Shown here in pieces: positions 14,271 to 23,816 of a DNA stretch of 64,000 nt (its first letter is position 1; each line of letters opens with the position of its first letter). Below the pieces are notes generated by a model. That model did no database searches and was not told the origin of the DNA. It was given only the letters and a program-made list of their open reading frames with translations. The DNA is taken from assembly GCF_030124145.1 (NCBI RefSeq), contig NZ_JASKMS010000019.1, positions 62,001 to 126,000 on the forward strand. Direction: 5' to 3'. Origin of the DNA: Streptomyces sp. 378 (lineage in GTDB: Bacteria; Actinomycetota; Actinomycetes; Streptomycetales; Streptomycetaceae). A program made the translations under genes and the position numbers.

Positions 14271-15560
14271 ATGCGTACGCGTCCGCTGAAGGTGGCGCTG
14301 CTGGGCTGTGGAGTGGTCGGCTCAGAGGTGGCGCGCATCATGACGACGCACGCCGACGACCTCACGGCCCGGATCGGGGCCCCGGTGGAACTCGCGGGCG
14401 TGGCCGTACGGCGGCCCGACAAGGTGCGTGAGGGCATCGCTCCCGAGCTCGTCACCACCGACGCCACCGCCCTCGTCAAACGCGGCGACATCGACGTCGT
14501 GATCGAGGTCATCGGCGGCATCGAGCCCGCCCGCGGCCTCATCACCACCGCCTTCGAGCACGGCGCCTCCGTGGTCTCCGCCAACAAGGCGCTGCTCGCC
14601 CAGGACGGGGCCGCCCTGCACGCCGTCGCCGGGCAGCACGACAAGGACCTCTACTACGAGGCGGCCGTCGCCGGTGCCATCCCGCTGATCCGGCCGCTGC
14701 GCGAGTCCCTCGCCGGCGACAAGATCAACCGGGTGATGGGCATCGTCAACGGGACCACCAACTTCATCCTCGACAAGATGGACTCGACGGGCGCCGGGTA
14801 CCAGGAGGCCCTCGACGAGGCCACGGCCCTGGGCTACGCGGAGGCCGACCCGACCGCCGACGTCGAGGGGTTCGACGCCGCCGCCAAGGCCGCGATCCTG
14901 GCCGGTATCGCCTTCCACACGCGCGTGCGCCTCGACGACGTCTACCGCGAGGGCATGACCGAGGTGACCGCGGCCGACTTCGCCTCCGCGAAGGAGATGG
15001 GCTGCACCATCAAGCTGCTCGCCATCTGTGAGCGGGCCGAGGACGGGCAGTCCGTCACCGCGCGGGTGCACCCCGCGATGATCCCGCTGAGCCACCCGTT
15101 GGCCTCCGTCCGGGGCGCCTACAACGCCGTGTTCGTCGAGTCCGACGCCGCCGGGCAGCTCATGTTCTACGGCCCCGGAGCAGGCGGTTCCCCCACTGCC
15201 TCGGCCGTGCTGGGCGACCTCGTGGCCGTCTGCCGCAACCGGCTCAGCGGCACGACCGGACCGGGCGAGTCCGCCTACGCCGCGCTGCGGGTGTCCCCGA
15301 TGGGTGACGTGGTCACGCGGTACCACATCAGCCTCGACGTGGCCGACAAACCGGGTGTTCTCGCCCAGGTCGCGACCGTCTTCGCCGAGCACGGAGTCTC
15401 GATCGATACGGTTCGCCAATCGGGGAAGGACGGCGAGGCCTCCCTCGTCGTCGTCACGCACCGCGCGTCCGACGCCGCCCTCACCGGGACCGTCGAGGCG
15501 TTGCGCAAGCTCGACACCGTGCGTGGTGTCGCCAGCATCATGCGGGTTGAAGGAGAGTAA
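14271..15560 (+). CDS. hom: Homoserine dehydrogenase
   Basis: A 429-residue enzyme that reduces aspartate-semialdehyde to homoserine with NAD(P)H. The Rossmann motif LLGCGVVGSEVA is at about residues 10-20. Catalytic-domain signatures NGTTNFIL, EADPTADVEGFDAAAK and Lys in AAAKAA follow. A C-terminal ACT domain (about 350-429, DVADKPGVLAQVATVFAEHGVSI) should give threonine feedback control. Two adjacent ATGs (14268 and 14271) are possible: 14271 is 7 nt from GAGG. thrC follows after 6 nt with strong SD AAGGAGAG, showing an operon. In Streptomyces it is also called thrA. Confidence 0.95.
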   Translation: MRTRPLKVALLGCGVVGSEVARIMTTHADDLTARIGAPVELAGVAVRRPDKVREGIAPELVTTDATALVKRGDIDVVIEVIGGIEPARGLITTAFEHGASVVSANKALLAQDGAALHAVAGQHDKDLYYEAAVAGAIPLIRPLRESLAGDKINRVMGIVNGTTNFILDKMDSTGAGYQEALDEATALGYAEADPTADVEGFDAAAKAAILAGIAFHTRVRLDDVYREGMTEVTAADFASAKEMGCTIKLLAICERAEDGQSVTARVHPAMIPLSHPLASVRGAYNAVFVESDAAGQLMFYGPGAGGSPTASAVLGDLVAVCRNRLSGTTGPGESAYAALRVSPMGDVVTRYHISLDVADKPGVLAQVATVFAEHGVSIDTVRQSGKDGEASLVVVTHRASDAALTGTVEALRKLDTVRGVASIMRVEGE

Positions 15561-15566
15561 CCAGCA

Positions 15567-16625
15567 ATGACCCACCAGTGGCGCGGAATCATCGAGGAGT
15601 ACCGGGACCGGCTGCCGGTATCCGACAGCACGCCGGTCGTGACGCTCCGCGAGGGCGGCACGCCCCTCGTGCCCGCGCAGGTGCTCTCCGAGCGCACGGG
15701 CTGCGAGGTCCACCTCAAGGTGGAGGGCGCGAATCCGACCGGTTCCTTCAAGGACCGCGGTATGACCATGGCCATCACCCGGGCCAAGGAGGAGGGCGCG
15801 CAGGCCGTCATCTGCGCCTCCACCGGCAATACCTCGGCCTCCGCCGCCGCGTACGCCGTGCGGGCCGGGATGGTCTGCGCCGTGCTCGTGCCGCAGGGCA
15901 AGATCGCGCTCGGCAAGATGGGCCAGGCCCTCGTGCACGGCGCGAAGATCCTCCAGGTCGACGGCAACTTCGACGACTGCCTCACGCTCGCGCGCGGTCT
16001 GAGCGACAACTACCCCGTGGCGCTGGTCAATTCCGTCAACCCGGTACGTATCGAGGGTCAGAAGACGGCGGCTTTCGAGATCGTGGACATGCTCGGTGAC
16101 GCGCCCGACATCCACGTCCTGCCGGTGGGCAACGCGGGCAACATCACGGCCTACTGGAAGGGCTACAAGGAGTACGCCGCCGACGGCATCGCCTCCCGTA
16201 CCCCCCGCATGTGGGGTTTCCAGGCCTCCGGCAGCGCCCCGATCGTGCGCGGCGAGGTCGTCAAGGACCCCTCGACCATCGCCACCGCCATCCGCATCGG
16301 CAACCCGGCCTCCTGGCAGTACGCGCTCGCCGCGCGGGACGAGTCGGGCGGTTCCATCGACGAGGTGACGGACCGTGAGATCCTGCGCGCCTACCGGCTA
16401 TTGGCGTCGCAGGAGGGCGTCTTCGTCGAGCCGGCGTCCGCCGCGTCCGTCGCCGGTCTGCTGAAGGCGGCCGAGCAGGGCAAGGTCGACCCGGGGCAGC
16501 GCATCGTGTGCACCGTCACCGGCAACGGGCTGAAGGACCCCGACTGGGCCGTCGCCGGTGCCCCGCAGCCGGTCACCGTACCCGTCGACGCGGCGACCGC
16601 GGCGGAGCGCCTCGGCCTGGCCTGA
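15567..16625 (+). CDS. thrC: Threonine synthase
   Basis: A 352-residue PLP enzyme that converts O-phosphohomoserine to threonine. The PLP Lys lies in NPTGSFKDRGM near residue 62, and the phosphate-binding loop PVGNAGN is near residue 190. The short length fits the class found in actinobacteria and Bacillus rather than the about 430-residue E. coli type. It is coupled to hom by a 6-nt gap. A 343-nt gap with a probable promoter separates it from thrB. Confidence 0.95.
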   Translation: MTHQWRGIIEEYRDRLPVSDSTPVVTLREGGTPLVPAQVLSERTGCEVHLKVEGANPTGSFKDRGMTMAITRAKEEGAQAVICASTGNTSASAAAYAVRAGMVCAVLVPQGKIALGKMGQALVHGAKILQVDGNFDDCLTLARGLSDNYPVALVNSVNPVRIEGQKTAAFEIVDMLGDAPDIHVLPVGNAGNITAYWKGYKEYAADGIASRTPRMWGFQASGSAPIVRGEVVKDPSTIATAIRIGNPASWQYALAARDESGGSIDEVTDREILRAYRLLASQEGVFVEPASAASVAGLLKAAEQGKVDPGQRIVCTVTGNGLKDPDWAVAGAPQPVTVPVDAATAAERLGLA

Positions 16626-16968
16626 CGTGCGGGTATGCACCGAGCGCCGGTGCTACGCCCGGCACGGTCCGGCGTAAGACGGCGCTCGCCGGGGGAGGTT
16701 CCCTACGGGGGGTGCACAGGGGGCTTACGACACGCATCGTGCGCCTCCTGTGCGCCCTATGTCGCCACAGAACCTTCCTTCGATAGGCTGTACTGAACCC
16801 GCCCGCCGCATATGCCTCCGCAGGGAGCACGGTGCCGTGCCGTCTCCGCGGCCGGGACAACGGCCGGCCACCGCGGCCGGGCAGCGGCCCCCAGGGTTCT
16901 CGTACGGCATCGAATGTCCACTGAACGTCATTCGACAATCACCGCAGCTCAAGGAGAGTCATCGAGCG
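16626..16968 (+). promoter_or_regulatory. thrC-thrB intergenic region with probable thrB promoter
   Basis: No gene is supported here. An interrupted inverted repeat, CGCCGG at 16645 with CCGGCG at 16669, could end thrC transcripts. TAGGCT at 16784-16789 fits a -10 box for a separate thrB promoter, leaving a leader of about 170 nt. The thrB SD AAGGAGA lies at 16951-16957. Confidence 0.4.
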
Positions 16969-17898
16969 ATGGCCGGTCCAGCGTTCCGTGCCGCCGCCGT
17001 CCGGGTGCGCGTCCCCGCCACCAGCGCCAACCTCGGCCCGGGCTTCGACGCCCTCGGCCTCGCGCTGGGTCTGTACGACGACGTGGTCGTCCGGGTGGCC
17101 GACTCCGGGCTGCACATCGACATCGCGGGCGAGGGCAGCGAGACCCTCCCGCGCGACGAGCAGCACCTTCTCGTACGTTCCCTGCGCACCGCGTTCGACC
17201 TGCTGGGCGGGCAGCCGCGCGGTCTGGAGATCGTCTGCGCCAACCGCATTCCGCACGGCCGGGGCCTCGGCTCCTCGTCGGCCGCCATCTGCGCCGGGAT
17301 CGTCGCCGCCCGCGCCGTGACGATAGGCGCCGACGCCAAGCTCGACGACGCCGCGCTGCTGGAGCTGGCCACCGAGATCGAGGGCCACCCCGACAATGTC
17401 GCGGCGTGCCTGCTCGGCGGTTTCACGCTGTCCTGGATGGAGGGCGGCGCGGCGCGCGCGATCAGGATGGAGCCCTCGCATTCCATCGTTCCGGTGGTTT
17501 TCGTTCCCGGAAAGCCGGTCCTCACCGAAACCGCGCGCGGGCTGCTCCCGCGCACCGTGCCGCATGTCGACGCGGCCACCAACGCCGGCCGGGCCGCCCT
17601 GCTCGTCGAGGCCCTGACACGACGCCCCGAACTGCTGCTGCCCGCCACCGAGGACCGTCTGCACCAGGAGTACCGCGCCCCCGCCATGCCCGAGAGCGCG
17701 GCACTGGTGGAGCGGCTGCGGGGCGACGGCATCCCCGCGGTGATCTCCGGGGCCGGACCGACGGTCATGGCGCTGGCCGACGCGGACACCGCCGACAAGG
17801 TCGAGGCCCTGGCGGGCGCGGACTGGGCCGCGAACCGGCTGCGCCTCGATCAGCAGGGCGCGAGCGTCCTGCCGCTCGCGACCCCCGGTGACATCTGA
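16969..17898 (+). CDS. thrB: Homoserine kinase
   Basis: A 309-residue GHMP kinase that phosphorylates homoserine before threonine synthase. The N-terminal VRVPATSANLGPGFDALGLA and the ATP-loop PHGRGLGSSSAA (about residues 95-106) are diagnostic. The C-terminal GAGPTVMAL motif is also present. ATG 16969 follows AAGGAGA with a normal spacer, although the frame is open to 16750. The gene completes hom-thrC-thrB but is separated by 343 nt, so it can be expressed from its own promoter. Confidence 0.95.
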   Translation: MAGPAFRAAAVRVRVPATSANLGPGFDALGLALGLYDDVVVRVADSGLHIDIAGEGSETLPRDEQHLLVRSLRTAFDLLGGQPRGLEIVCANRIPHGRGLGSSSAAICAGIVAARAVTIGADAKLDDAALLELATEIEGHPDNVAACLLGGFTLSWMEGGAARAIRMEPSHSIVPVVFVPGKPVLTETARGLLPRTVPHVDAATNAGRAALLVEALTRRPELLLPATEDRLHQEYRAPAMPESAALVERLRGDGIPAVISGAGPTVMALADADTADKVEALAGADWAANRLRLDQQGASVLPLATPGDI

Positions 17899-18300
17899 AA
17901 GCGCGCGATTGCCGGATTTCGAGAGGGGGAATGTTTGTTGGATCCGGTAGTGTTAACCTCAAGTCTGCACCCGACCCCACCATGGCGAGGTGCCTCGTGT
18001 CCCCGTCCGGGACAGACATTCTTCCGGGAGCCCCCCAAACCGCACTGTGTTCCGTACGTCGGACCGTACGCCGTACAAGGACATTGAGCGGGGCGCAGGG
18101 CATGCTCCGGAACCGGTGCGACCACGCCGCGTGACACTGACACTGGGTGCCACGGCTCAAGGAAGCGCCATCACCAGATTCCTCCGCCGCTTAGGCGGAC
18201 CACCGCCCCGGCACGGTTCACACCACACGGACCGAAGCCGGACAGCACAACCGGTCGCCGAGCCAGACAGGCCGACGTCCGCTCCAGGGAAGGACCCTTC
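17899..18300 (+). promoter_or_regulatory. Long rho leader region
   Basis: No gene is supported in these 402 nt. TAGTGT at 17948-17953 fits a -10 box, giving a 5' leader of about 340 nt before the rho GTG. A small hairpin, TGTCCC with GGGACA, lies at 17998-18014. Long leaders on rho genes are known from other bacteria, where Rho ends its own transcript early. That role here is inference. An ATG at 17931 opens 67 codons but has its SD in direct contact and looks non-coding. Confidence 0.45.
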
Positions 18301-20352
18301 GTGAGCGACACCACCGATCTGATGGGCGCACGTGTCGAGGAGACCGCTGCCGCGCCCGCCACGGACGCCTCCGCGCCTGCCAGCGGTGCCGGCTCCCGGC
18401 GGCGCCGTGGCACCGGCCTCGAGGGCATGGTGCTGGCCGAGCTGCAGCAGGTCGCATCCGGCCTCGGCATCAGGGGCACCGCGCGTATGCGCAAGAGCCA
18501 GTTGATCGAGGTCATCAAGGAAGCGCAGGCGTCCGGCGGCGCCGCTCCGGCCGCCAAGGCCGACGCCCCCGCCGAGACCAAGCCCAAGCGCCGCGCCACC
18601 TCGCGGACCCGTACGGGCGACAACGCCGAGAAGGCGGACAAGAAGGCGGACGCGAAGGAGGCCTCCCAGGCCCCCGCGGACAAGGCCGACAAGGCCGTCG
18701 CCCAGCAGCAGATCGAGATCCCCGGCCAGCCCGCCGGAGGCGCCTCCCGGTCGAGCGAGAACGAGCGCGGAGGAGACGACGCGCCCGAGCGCCGCCGTCG
18801 CCGGGCCACCGCCGAGGCCGGAGCCCCGGCTTCCGCCACGGAGACCGTCGTCGCCGAGGCGAAGAACGACTCCAAGGCCGAGACGCAGTCGCCGCAGCAG
18901 TCGCAGAGCAACGAGGCCAAGTCCGACGCCGGTGACGGCGAGGGCCGTCGCCGCGACCGCCGCGACCGCGGGCGGGACCGTGACCGGGACCGCGACCGCG
19001 ACCGCCGCGGTGGCAAGGGCGACGACCAGCAGGGCGGCCAGCGCGGCCAGCAGCAGAGCCAGGGCGGCGGCCGTCAGGACCGCGGCCAGCAGCAGCCGCA
19101 GGACGACGACGACTTCGAGGGCGGCCGGCGTGGGCGTCGTGGCCGCTACCGCGACCGCCGGGGCCGTCGTGGCCGCGACGACATCGCCTCCGAGCCGCAG
19201 ATCAACGAGGACGACGTCCTGATCCCCGTCGCGGGCATCCTGGACATCCTCGACAACTACGCCTTCATCCGCACGTCCGGCTACCTGCCCGGCCCGAACG
19301 ACGTGTACGTCTCCCTCGCCCAGGTCCGCAAGAACGGCCTGCGCAAGGGCGACCACATCACCGGTGCCGTGCGCCAGCCCAAGGACGGCGAGCGGCGCGA
19401 GAAGTTCAACGCGCTGGTGCGCCTGGACTCCGTCAACGGCATGGCACCCGAATCCGGGCGCGGGCGACCGGAGTTCAACAAGCTGACGCCGCTGTACCCG
19501 CAGGACCGCCTCCGCCTGGAGACGGACCCGGGCGTCCTCACCACCCGCATCATCGACCTCGTCGCGCCGATCGGTAAGGGCCAGCGCGGTCTGATCGTGG
19601 CCCCGCCGAAGACCGGCAAGACCATGATCATGCAGGCGATCGCCAACGCGATCACCCACAACAACCCCGAGTGCCACCTGATGGTCGTCCTCGTCGACGA
19701 GCGTCCGGAAGAGGTCACCGACATGCAGCGGTCGGTGAAGGGCGAGGTCATCTCCTCGACCTTCGACCGCCCGGCCGAGGACCACACCACGGTCGCCGAG
19801 CTCGCCATCGAGCGCGCCAAGCGCCTGGTGGAGCTGGGGCACGACGTGGTCGTGCTGCTCGACTCGATCACCCGCCTGGGCCGTGCGTACAACCTCGCCG
19901 CCCCGGCCTCCGGCCGCATCCTGTCCGGTGGTGTCGACTCGACCGCCCTGTACCCGCCGAAGCGCTTCTTCGGTGCGGCCCGCAACATCGAGGACGGCGG
20001 TTCGCTGACCATCCTCGCCACCGCGCTGGTGGACACCGGGTCCCGCATGGACGAGGTCATCTTCGAGGAGTTCAAGGGCACCGGCAACGCGGAGCTCAAG
20101 CTCGACCGGAAGCTCGCGGACAAGCGCATCTTCCCGGCGGTGGACGTCGACGCGTCCGGCACCCGCAAGGAAGAGATCCTGCTCGCCCCCGACGAGCTCG
20201 CCATCGTCTGGAAGCTGCGCCGGGTGCTGCACGCCCTCGATCAGCAGCAGGCGGTCGAGCTGCTGCTCGACAAGATGAAGCAGACGAAGTCGAACGCCGA
20301 GTTCCTGATGCAGATCCAGAAGACCACCCCGACGCCGGGCAACGGCGACTGA
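18301..20352 (+). CDS. rho: Transcription termination factor Rho
   Basis: A 683-residue RNA helicase. Residues 38-76 match the Rho_N helical domain (LEGMVLAELQQVASGLGI). A long low-complexity insertion (about 77-297) is rich in Ala/Lys/Glu, then Arg/Asp and Gln/Gly, with an RDRDRDRD run. The cold-shock-like RNA-binding domain begins at about 303 (YAFIRTSGYLPGPNDVYVS). Walker A APPKTGKT is at 434-441 and Walker B is VVVLLDSITR. The insertion is typical of high-GC actinobacterial Rho and adds RNA binding. The gene stands alone, with a long leader and a terminator at 20383. Confidence 0.97.
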   Translation: MSDTTDLMGARVEETAAAPATDASAPASGAGSRRRRGTGLEGMVLAELQQVASGLGIRGTARMRKSQLIEVIKEAQASGGAAPAAKADAPAETKPKRRATSRTRTGDNAEKADKKADAKEASQAPADKADKAVAQQQIEIPGQPAGGASRSSENERGGDDAPERRRRRATAEAGAPASATETVVAEAKNDSKAETQSPQQSQSNEAKSDAGDGEGRRRDRRDRGRDRDRDRDRDRRGGKGDDQQGGQRGQQQSQGGGRQDRGQQQPQDDDDFEGGRRGRRGRYRDRRGRRGRDDIASEPQINEDDVLIPVAGILDILDNYAFIRTSGYLPGPNDVYVSLAQVRKNGLRKGDHITGAVRQPKDGERREKFNALVRLDSVNGMAPESGRGRPEFNKLTPLYPQDRLRLETDPGVLTTRIIDLVAPIGKGQRGLIVAPPKTGKTMIMQAIANAITHNNPECHLMVVLVDERPEEVTDMQRSVKGEVISSTFDRPAEDHTTVAELAIERAKRLVELGHDVVVLLDSITRLGRAYNLAAPASGRILSGGVDSTALYPPKRFFGAARNIEDGGSLTILATALVDTGSRMDEVIFEEFKGTGNAELKLDRKLADKRIFPAVDVDASGTRKEEILLAPDELAIVWKLRRVLHALDQQQAVELLLDKMKQTKSNAEFLMQIQKTTPTPGNGD

Positions 20353-20382
20353 GGCAGGTCGATCCGGTAGGAACCGCACAAG

Positions 20383-20414
20383 AGGGCCGCTCCCGAACCG
20401 GGGCGGCCCTTTGT
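20383..20414 (+). terminator. Terminator after rho
   Basis: AGGGCCGC and GCGGCCCT form an 8-bp stem with a 12-nt loop and a short TTT tail, 30 nt after the rho stop. Confidence 0.8.
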
Positions 20415-20476
20415 GCTGCTGGTGTGCGGGTAGGATCACGCTCTCTTCGAACTTGTGATCCCGAGGGGGGACATAC

Positions 20477-22276
20477 GTGGGTACACCCATGCCCGGGGGC
20501 GGTCGGCACAGACGCCGGATACGCATCGCACTGCCCGTCGCCGCGGCCGGTGTCGCCGCCGCCGTGGCGGGCGCGCTGCTGACGACGTCCGCCGGTGCGG
20601 CCACCCCGCTGCCGCAGCCGACGGTCAAGCCCGTCACCAGCTCGCCGTCGCTCGCCGAGCTGGAGAAGCGCGTCGCGGGCGCCATGGCCGGTGACGACGT
20701 CGCCGGCAGGACGAGCAAGGCCGCGCTCACCGCGGGCACCGTCGCCGGCAGCATCGACCCGAAGGTCATCGGTGGCAACGAGACCACCATCAGCACGGCA
20801 CCGTGGATGACACAGCTCCACTACTACGACGACCGGGGCACCTCCACCACCGGCGACGACATCGGCTTCTTCTGCGGCGGCGCCGTCGTCGCGCCGACGA
20901 AAATCCTCACCGCCGCGCACTGCGTCAAGGGCTACAACTGGAAGGCCAACGGCGCCGTCGTCACCGGCACCGCCCAGCTGCCCTCGGCCGACGGCACCGA
21001 CCTGCACGGCGGCACCGTCACCGGCGTCTGGCGGCAGTGGAACCACCCGTCGTACAGCGCGACGACCATCGACAACGACATCGCGGTGCTGACCCTGCCC
21101 GTCCCGGTCAAGGCCACCCCGATCCGGATGACCACGTCCGGCGACACCACCTCGTACAAGGCCGGCACCAGCGCCAAGGTCTACGGCTGGGGCCGCACCA
21201 GCTCCACCAGCGAAGACATCTCCGAGACGCTGAAGACGGCCACGCTGCCCATGCAGTCGGACACGACCTGCTCCGGCGCGTACGGCAGCGACTTCGTCAA
21301 GGGCCACATGGTCTGCGCGGGCAAGCCCGCCACCGGCAGCGACGCCGGCACCGTCTCCGCCTGCAACGGCGACTCCGGCGGCCCCCTGGTCGTCAACAAC
21401 CGGATCGTCGGTGTCGTGTCCTGGGGCGTGACGGACTGCGTCGCGAAGGGTGCCTACAGCGTCTTCGCCAAGGTCAGCTCCTACGTCGGCGCCGCCTACC
21501 CGCGCCTCGACGACACCAACATCAGCGGCGACCACAAGGCCGACCTCTGGGTGCGCAAGGCCTCCACGAAGACCGGCTACTCCAAGGACTCCAAGGGCAC
21601 GTCGTTCGCCGCCCGCCAGTCCTGGGGCGACTGGAACGGCGTCAACGTCGTCCTGCAGACGGACCTCGACCGCGACGGCTACCAGGACCTGGTCTACCGG
21701 CGCAGCAGCGACGGCGACGTCTTCCGGACCCACTACGTCATCTCCAGCGGCACCTGGTCCACCAAGCGGATCGCCGACAACTGGAAGAGCCGCACCCGCA
21801 TCATCACCCCCGGTGACGTCACCGGCGACTACCTGCCCGACCTGCTCTCGGTCGACTCGGCGGGCGCCCTGTGGATCTACCCGGGCAAGGGCAACGGCAC
21901 CTTCGCGCCCCGCGTGAAGGTCGGCACCGGCTGGAACCAGTACAACTCCGTGCGCGGCAAGGGCGACTTCAACGGGGACGGCAAGACCGACCTGATCGCC
22001 CGCAGCAGGTCGGGCAGCTACCTGTACCTCTACAAGGGCACCGGCAAGGCCGGCTCGGGCGCCTTCTCGGCCCGGGTCAAGGTGCGCACGTGGGGCGGCT
22101 ACAACGCCTTCGACGCGCCCGGGGACGTCACCGGCGACGGCAAGGCCGACTTCCTGGCCCGCACCCCCGGCGGCACGCTCTACCTGTACGCGGGCACGGG
22201 CAAGGGGACCAGCGAGATCTTCGCCACAAGGAAGTCCGTCGGCACCGATTTCAAGCAGTACGACATCTTCGGCTGA
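20477..22276 (+). CDS. Secreted trypsin-like serine protease with FG-GAP/VCBS repeats
   Basis: A 599-residue exported protein. An Arg-rich N-region (GRHRRRIRIA) and a hydrophobic stretch to about residue 42 form a signal peptide. A propeptide follows, and mature trypsin starts near VIGGNETT (97). The triad is His148 (TAAHCV), Asp201 (NDIAVL) and Ser300 (GDSGGPL), with paired cysteines. Residues about 335-599 carry several FG-GAP/VCBS-like blades with calcium-binding DLDRDGYQDL, DVTGDYLPDL, DFNGDGKTDL and DVTGDGKADF, probably a beta-propeller for substrate or wall binding. It is monocistronic: terminators lie on both sides. Confidence 0.9.
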   Translation: MGTPMPGGGRHRRRIRIALPVAAAGVAAAVAGALLTTSAGAATPLPQPTVKPVTSSPSLAELEKRVAGAMAGDDVAGRTSKAALTAGTVAGSIDPKVIGGNETTISTAPWMTQLHYYDDRGTSTTGDDIGFFCGGAVVAPTKILTAAHCVKGYNWKANGAVVTGTAQLPSADGTDLHGGTVTGVWRQWNHPSYSATTIDNDIAVLTLPVPVKATPIRMTTSGDTTSYKAGTSAKVYGWGRTSSTSEDISETLKTATLPMQSDTTCSGAYGSDFVKGHMVCAGKPATGSDAGTVSACNGDSGGPLVVNNRIVGVVSWGVTDCVAKGAYSVFAKVSSYVGAAYPRLDDTNISGDHKADLWVRKASTKTGYSKDSKGTSFAARQSWGDWNGVNVVLQTDLDRDGYQDLVYRRSSDGDVFRTHYVISSGTWSTKRIADNWKSRTRIITPGDVTGDYLPDLLSVDSAGALWIYPGKGNGTFAPRVKVGTGWNQYNSVRGKGDFNGDGKTDLIARSRSGSYLYLYKGTGKAGSGAFSARVKVRTWGGYNAFDAPGDVTGDGKADFLARTPGGTLYLYAGTGKGTSEIFATRKSVGTDFKQYDIFG

Positions 22277-22315
22277 AACCGCAGGTGAGCGGGGTTCACC
22301 CCGCAGTGACGAACA

Positions 22316-22354
22316 CGCACTGTGCCCACCGTTCCACACGGTGGGCACAGTGCG
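22316..22354 (+). terminator. Terminator after the protease gene
   Basis: A perfect 16-bp stem (CGCACTGTGCCCACCG with its complement) has a 7-nt loop, 39 nt past the stop. Confidence 0.85.
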
Positions 22355-22483
22355 TCGTGCAACCCTTCCCCGGGTTTCGCCGTCTGACCAGGCGGAGCGA
22401 CGATAGTGCGAGGAAGGGTCTTCTCCGGCCGCGTCTGGCACTGAGCGCAGGGGGTAACCGACCTTAGAAGAGCTGAGGAGTCC

Positions 22484-23620
22484 ATGTCTGCCGAGAGCAC
22501 GCCGGGTCCGGGCATACCGGGCGACACCGGCACCGACGGAGCACGTCACCGCGGCAAGGGCCGGCGCCGCAAGTCCCAGAAGCGTCACAAGGGCTTGATG
22601 ATCACGGCGTGGACCGCCGCGGGCATCGTCGTGCTGGGCGGCGTCGGGGCCGGGTACATGTACTTCGCGCTCAACGACAACCTCAAGAGCGTCGACATCG
22701 ACCAGGCCCTCGGCACGGACCGGCCCAAGAAGGCCGACAACGGCTCCGAGAACATCCTCGTCCTGGGCTCCGACACCCGCGCCGGCGGCAACAAGAAGCT
22801 CGGCGGCGGCACCGACGACGGCAGCGCCCGTTCCGACACGGCGATGATCGTGCACGTCTACGAGGGCCACAAGAAGGCCAGCGTGGTCTCCATCCCGCGC
22901 GACACCCTCATCGACCGCCCCTCGTGCACGGACACCAAGGGCGACGAGCACCCCGCCGCCCGCAGCGTGATGTTCAACTCCGCGTACACCACCGGCGGGG
23001 CGGCCTGCGCCGTGAAGACCGTCGAGTCGATCACCGGCCTGCGCATGGACCACTATCTGGAGGTCGACTTCTCCGGCTTCCAGAAACTCATCGACGACCT
23101 CGGCGGCGTCGAGATCACCACCACCAAGAGCATCGACGACCCCGACAGCCATCTGAAGCTGAAGGCCGGCACCCACACGCTGGACGGCAAGCAGGCCCTC
23201 GGCCTGGTCCGCACCAGACACGGCGTCGGCGACGGCTCCGACCTGGGCCGCATCCAGCTCCAGCAGGCCTTCATCAAGGCCCTGGTCCACCAGATCAAGG
23301 ACGTCGGCGTCTTCTCGAACCCGAAGAAGCTGCTCGACCTCGCGGAAACCGCGACCAAGGCCGTGACGACCGACTCCGACCTCGGTTCGGTCAACAAGCT
23401 CGCCTCCTTCGCCCACGGCCTCCAGGGCATCAGCCCGTCCGACCTGCACATGATCACGATGCCGGTGGCCTACGACCCGGCCGACCCCAACCGCGTCCTG
23501 CTCCGGGAGAAGAAGGCCGACCGGATCTGGCAGGCGCTGGAGCACGACAGGCCGATCCCGAAGTCGGCGACGTCCGGATCGGCCACGGGCGAAGCCAAGG
23601 GCGTCGTCAGCGCCCCGTAG
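22484..23620 (+). CDS. LytR-CpsA-Psr (LCP) family cell-wall glycopolymer ligase
   Basis: A 378-residue membrane protein. A basic cytoplasmic N-terminus (RHRGKGRRRKSQKRHK) precedes one membrane helix at about residues 39-62. The LCP domain follows outside: ILVLGSDTRAGG near 86, the RSDTAMIVHV segment, SIPRDTLIDRP, and VRTRHGVGDGSDLGRIQLQQ. LCP enzymes transfer lipid-linked polymers such as teichoic acids to peptidoglycan. The conserved Arg and Asp residues that bind pyrophosphate lipid are present. It has its own transcription unit between two hairpins. Confidence 0.9.
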   Translation: MSAESTPGPGIPGDTGTDGARHRGKGRRRKSQKRHKGLMITAWTAAGIVVLGGVGAGYMYFALNDNLKSVDIDQALGTDRPKKADNGSENILVLGSDTRAGGNKKLGGGTDDGSARSDTAMIVHVYEGHKKASVVSIPRDTLIDRPSCTDTKGDEHPAARSVMFNSAYTTGGAACAVKTVESITGLRMDHYLEVDFSGFQKLIDDLGGVEITTTKSIDDPDSHLKLKAGTHTLDGKQALGLVRTRHGVGDGSDLGRIQLQQAFIKALVHQIKDVGVFSNPKKLLDLAETATKAVTTDSDLGSVNKLASFAHGLQGISPSDLHMITMPVAYDPADPNRVLLREKKADRIWQALEHDRPIPKSATSGSATGEAKGVVSAP

Positions 23621-23816
23621 GGGCCGCGGGGCCGTATCGATGTGCGGCTCCGCCGCGTGGGCGCGACCGGCCCCGTGCGGCCCGCGGGGAACAAACACCG
23701 GCAACCCCCGGTTTTGGGAGTAGGCCCCAGTCCTGGCAGACTGGTACGTCGGCTCCGGTTCACGCTCCCGCATCCCGCGGCGGCGACCCGGCGCCCTCCC
23801 GAACCTAGGAGACACC

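Noticed and set aside
12209..14644. An 811-codon minus-strand frame across lysA and hom
   Set aside because: It is a high-GC shadow of two well-conserved enzymes and shows no protein family features.
16750..16968. N-terminal extension of thrB to 16750
   Set aside because: The extra 73 codons cover a probable promoter, and a proper SD lies just before ATG 16969, where the GHMP kinase homology starts.
17931..18134. Small leader ORF in the rho upstream region
   Set aside because: The SD-like GAGAGGGGGA touches the ATG with no spacer and the translation has no conserved features. It was kept as an untranslated leader.
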